Source of the DNA: Paenibacillus dendrobii | Lineage (GTDB): Bacteria > Bacillota > Bacilli > Paenibacillales > Paenibacillaceae | Reading direction: 5' to 3' | NCBI RefSeq assembly: GCF_009807035.1 | Contig: NZ_WUBI01000004.1 | Span: 310,001-374,000 of the forward strand | Length of the DNA stretch: 64,000 nt | Shown: one piece after another, positions 61,367 through 64,000 of the stretch | Layout: the number at the start of each line of letters is the position of its first letter | Numbering within the stretch: the first letter of the stretch is position 1 | Program-made: the position numbers and the translations under genes | Notes under the pieces: model-generated | Databases searched by the model: none | Seen by the model: the letters and a program-made list of their open reading frames with translations, nothing else | What the model was told of the DNA's origin: nothing

Positions 61367-62758
61367 TTAGTCTTCTTTCGGATGAATCATTTGCTCCGGA
61401 CGCACGACTGCATCAAATTGCTCCTCGGTCAGCAGGTTGCTCTTCAAGGCTGCTTCTTTGAGCGTCAGACCTTCCTTATGAGCAAGTTTGGCAACCGCTG
61501 CGGCATTTTCGTAACCGATATGCGGGTTAAGTGCCGTAACCAGCATCAGCGATTGATTCAGGTTGCGATCGATCACGGCGCGATTAGGCTCAATACCTAC
61601 GGCGCAGTGGTCGTTGAAGGATACCATCGCATCAGCCAGCAAACGTGCCGATTGCAGGAAGTTGAAGATGATGACCGGTTTGAACACGTTCAGTTCGAAA
61701 TTGCCTTGGCTAGCCGCAAATCCGATGGCTGCATCGTTACCCATCACTTGGCACACGACCATTGTCAATGCTTCGCTTTGGGTTGGATTTACTTTACCTG
61801 GCATAATAGAGCTGCCTGGCTCGTTCGCCGGAATGACCAGTTCGCCGATGCCGCAGCGTGGACCGCTTGCCAGCCAGCGCACATCGTTGGCGATTTTCAT
61901 GAGATCCGCGGCAAGCGCTTTCAGCGCACCATGGACATACACGAGCTCATCATGGCTTGTCAGCGCATGGAATTTGTTCGCGGCGGAGGTGAAGGTTTTG
62001 CCTGTCAGTTGGCTGATGTTGGCAGCCGTCATGTCTCCGAATTTCGGATGCGCGTTGATGCCAGTGCCTACGGCCGTACCGCCGATTGCCAGTTCGCGCA
62101 AGGACTCGATGCTGGTGCGGATCATGCCTTCGCTTTTCTCCAGCATGCGGTGCCAGCCGCTGATTTCTTGGCCTAGGGTAAGCGGAGTCGCATCCTGCAG
62201 ATGCGTTCTGCCGATCTTGATGATATCCATGTACTCTTCGCTTTTCGTGCGGAACGTTTCTTTCAGCATGGCGATCGCAGGGAGAACTTGATCCTCAACC
62301 GCAACAAGCGCTGCGATATGCATAGCCGTCGGGAACGTGTCATTCGAGCTTTGCGATTTGTTGACGTCATCGTTCGGATGAATGCGCTGCTCGCTGCCTT
62401 TTTCCTGCAGCATCTGGTTGGCGCGGTTCGCGATAACCTCATTTACGTTCATATTCGACTGGGTGCCGCTACCGGTTTGCCATACAGCCAGCGGGAAGTG
62501 CTCGTTCAGCTTGCCTGCAATGACCTCATCGGCTGCCGCCACGATTGCATCGGATTTTTCGGCATTTAGCTTGCCTAGCTCTTTATTAGCGAGAGCTGCA
62601 CTCTTTTTCAGGATCGCAAATTCGCGGATCAGTTCCAGCGGCATTTTCTCTGTGCCGATTTTGAAATTTTCAAAGCTCCGCTGCGTTTGGGCTGCCCACA
62701 GCTTGTCCGCAGGAACCTTAATTTCACCAATGGTGTCTTTTTCAATTCTGAATTCCAA
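61367..62758 (-). CDS. fumC: Fumarate hydratase class II
   Basis: Class II fumarase (malate to and from fumarate in the citric acid cycle), 463 residues, almost the same as B. subtilis CitG/FumC. It starts LEFRIEKDTIGEIKVPADKLW, holds the SS motif GSSIMPGKVNPTQSEA (about 317-332) and the catalytic His region GRTHLQDATPLTLGQE. The start is a TTG at 62758: AAGGAGG lies 8 bases ahead, and the N-terminus then matches homologues (M-E-Y-R-I-E). ATG 62764 is too close to that site, and longer starts to 62893 have none. It is divergent from the alkaline phosphatase. Confidence 0.93.
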   Translation of the reverse strand: MEFRIEKDTIGEIKVPADKLWAAQTQRSFENFKIGTEKMPLELIREFAILKKSAALANKELGKLNAEKSDAIVAAADEVIAGKLNEHFPLAVWQTGSGTQSNMNVNEVIANRANQMLQEKGSEQRIHPNDDVNKSQSSNDTFPTAMHIAALVAVEDQVLPAIAMLKETFRTKSEEYMDIIKIGRTHLQDATPLTLGQEISGWHRMLEKSEGMIRTSIESLRELAIGGTAVGTGINAHPKFGDMTAANISQLTGKTFTSAANKFHALTSHDELVYVHGALKALAADLMKIANDVRWLASGPRCGIGELVIPANEPGSSIMPGKVNPTQSEALTMVVCQVMGNDAAIGFAASQGNFELNVFKPVIIFNFLQSARLLADAMVSFNDHCAVGIEPNRAVIDRNLNQSLMLVTALNPHIGYENAAAVAKLAHKEGLTLKEAALKSNLLTEEQFDAVVRPEQMIHPKED

Positions 62759-62872
62759 TTGCATTTCCTCCTTCACCACACGTGTGTTCATATTCAATTC
62801 TGAAGTCCATCCCCAAAACATGCGTATTGCAATGGACCCACCTGTTATGAAATATATCATAATCTTCCTTCT

Positions 62873-62962
62873 ATATAAAATGAAATAAAGCAAACCTAAC
62901 TTTCTTTCAATTTATCGATATAAAATGAAATAAAGCAAACCTGGCTTTCTTTCAATTTATAT
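62873..62962. repeat. Tandem 45-bp palindromic duplication
   Basis: Two adjacent 45-bp units differ only at AA versus GG in the centre and at the ends. Each unit contains a near-perfect palindrome: ATAAAATGAAATAAAGC pairs with GCTTTCTTTCAATTTAT (15 of 17 positions) around AAACCTG. It is AT-rich and lies in the 330-base gap between fumC and the phosphatase gene. It could be a doubled operator or a hairpin; no regulator is known for it. Confidence 0.8.
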
Positions 62963-62997
62963 ACTTTTTCTCATTCTACTATTGGCGTGTCCAGGAA

Positions 62998-63052
62998 TTA
63001 TACATAGAATTAACATTTATTAGCATTTTGTTTAACAGTTTCCTCCTATACT
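62998..63052 (+). promoter_or_regulatory. Pho box and promoter of the alkaline phosphatase
   Basis: Four TTAACA-like hexamers stand 11 bases apart: TATACA (62999), TTAACA (63010), TAGCAT (63021) and TTAACA (63032). That is the PhoP-box layout of Bacilli. TATACT (63047-63052) is the -10. Activation by PhoPR under phosphate limitation is inferred. Confidence 0.72.
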
Positions 63053-63088
63053 TGCCTTAAGAATCATTCATTTGAAGGAGGAATTGTG

Positions 63089-64000
63089 ATGAGAACGAAA
63101 AAACGGGGTATCGTGCAAGCAGCATTGTGTCTGACGGCGGCAGCAAGTCTGGTCATTTCCGGAGGGCTCGCAGAGGCGAAAGGAACTGCAGCATCTGCGA
63201 AAGCGACGACCAAAGCGAAGAATGTCATCCTGTTTGTCGGGGATGGTATGGGTACGGCGCAGCGAGATGCCATTCGCTTGAATACGGTAGGATTAAACGG
63301 CAAGCTACAGATGGATGATATGCCTTATTCCGCATTCCTCCGCACGCATTCCACAACCGCTGTAACCGATTCGGCAGCCGCAGGAACCGCCATTGCCAGC
63401 GGTGTTAAGACGTATAACGGCGCCGTAGGCGTCGATGTGAATAAAAAGCCCGTTAAAACCGTGCTTGAAGTGGCAAAGGGACTCGGCAAGTCTACGGGTC
63501 TGGTGACGACAAGCCAGATTACGGATGCAACGCCGGCCGTATTCGGTTCCCATGTCGAGGATCGATCGCAGCAAAGTAAAATCGCCAAGCAATATTTGGA
63601 TAACAGCAAGGTGGACGTGCTGCTCGGCGGGGGCGAAGACTTCTGGTATCCTGCGGGCAACCCGGGTAAATTCGCGGATCATCCTGCGGAGGACCCCACA
63701 GAGGAAAGCAAGGGAACCGAAGGAAATCTTGTCGATCATGCCAAAAAACTTGGCTATCAATATGTAACCAGCAAGGAAGAACTGAAGCAAGCGAAGAACG
63801 GCAAGATTCTCGGATTATTCGCCAATGAAGAAATGTTCCAACAGAAGCCTGAAGGAGAAGGGGACGTGTACAATCCGGTCGTGCCGTTGAAAGATATGAC
63901 CCAAAAGGCGCTGGATACCCTGTCCACAAACAAAAAAGGCTTTTTCCTGATGGTTGAAGAGGAAGGAACCGATGAAATGGCGCACGAAAACAACGCGAAG
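63089..64000 (+). CDS. phoA: Alkaline phosphatase, partial (3' end outside window)
   Basis: A secreted alkaline phosphatase of the PhoA superfamily, with 304 residues inside the window. A signal peptide runs to about residue 32 (RTKKRGIVQAALCLTAAASL.. ending EAKG). The metal site begins VILFVGDGMG (45-54), and the catalytic Ser is in TDSAAAGTA (about 93-101). The visible end EEEGTDEMAHENN corresponds to the metal-binding EGs.D..gH.n region, in which this sequence has MAH where Bacillus enzymes have AGH. GGAGGAATTGTG precedes ATG 63089. The C-terminal metal ligands cannot be checked. Control by the Pho box is expected. Confidence 0.88.
   Translation, partial: MRTKKRGIVQAALCLTAAASLVISGGLAEAKGTAASAKATTKAKNVILFVGDGMGTAQRDAIRLNTVGLNGKLQMDDMPYSAFLRTHSTTAVTDSAAAGTAIASGVKTYNGAVGVDVNKKPVKTVLEVAKGLGKSTGLVTTSQITDATPAVFGSHVEDRSQQSKIAKQYLDNSKVDVLLGGGEDFWYPAGNPGKFADHPAEDPTEESKGTEGNLVDHAKKLGYQYVTSKEELKQAKNGKILGLFANEEMFQQKPEGEGDVYNPVVPLKDMTQKALDTLSTNKKGFFLMVEEEGTDEMAHENNAK

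Noticed and set aside
1..64000. CRISPR array, tRNA, rRNA or prophage
   Set aside because: No regularly spaced repeats, cloverleaf-like clusters with CCA ends, rRNA signatures or phage structural genes were seen. A tRNAscan or Infernal run would settle the RNA genes.

Overview
The window is a chromosomal segment of a moderate-GC endospore-former-type Firmicute, most likely Paenibacillus. The reasons are strong AGGAGG-type ribosome binding sites, several TTG starts, a YesMN/LplABC-type sugar locus, an SLH-domain surface protein, and B. subtilis-like gene sets (YclNOPQ, AdeR/Ald, CydABCD, LipL, YfmS, MprF). The genus call is inference. I see no rRNA, tRNA, CRISPR array, prophage or intact insertion sequence.

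Layout. 1-7.2 kb: end of a large catalase, the lipid-modifying MprF, a CiaRH-like two-component pair and an MFS exporter. 7.2-16.7 kb: a cupin, an MpsC/DUF2294 protein with an unusual leader, the octanoyltransferase LipL, a soluble chemoreceptor, an anchored alpha/beta hydrolase, a YdjO-like cold protein, alanine dehydrogenase facing its AdeR-type regulator, and a glycosyltransferase. 17-20 kb: a 989-residue S-layer-homology protein. 20.2-23.9 kb: a heterodimeric ABC exporter. 24-27 kb: a sugar importer lacking its own ATPase. 27-34 kb: DedA, a tiny DUF4023 protein, a Fur-box-controlled siderophore importer (YclNOPQ type) and AzlCD. 34-38.5 kb: a winged-helix/helical-repeat regulator beside an MFS pump, an isochorismatase-like hydrolase and an LD-carboxypeptidase.

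39.0-49.2 kb is a carbohydrate locus: two LplB/LplC-type permeases, a binding lipoprotein, a YesN/YesM two-component system, a short-chain dehydrogenase, a cytoplasmic heparinase II/III-fold lyase and a KdgF-like cupin. Together they predict import of uronate-containing oligosaccharides, intracellular cleavage to unsaturated uronates, ring opening and reduction. 49.4-54.4 kb: an ABC pair, a zinc-ribbon protein and a membrane chemoreceptor. 54.6-60.7 kb: cydABDC behind two Rex-like operators. 61-64 kb: fumarase, then a divergent alkaline phosphatase (cut by the window end) behind a four-repeat Pho box.

The most novel item is a dispersed ~146-bp repeat present three times in the same orientation (31800, 38695, 40962). 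Its long hairpin arms change together between copies, which is compensatory evidence for a conserved structure. A second unexplained item is a tandem 45-bp palindromic duplication in the fumarase/phosphatase intergenic region.
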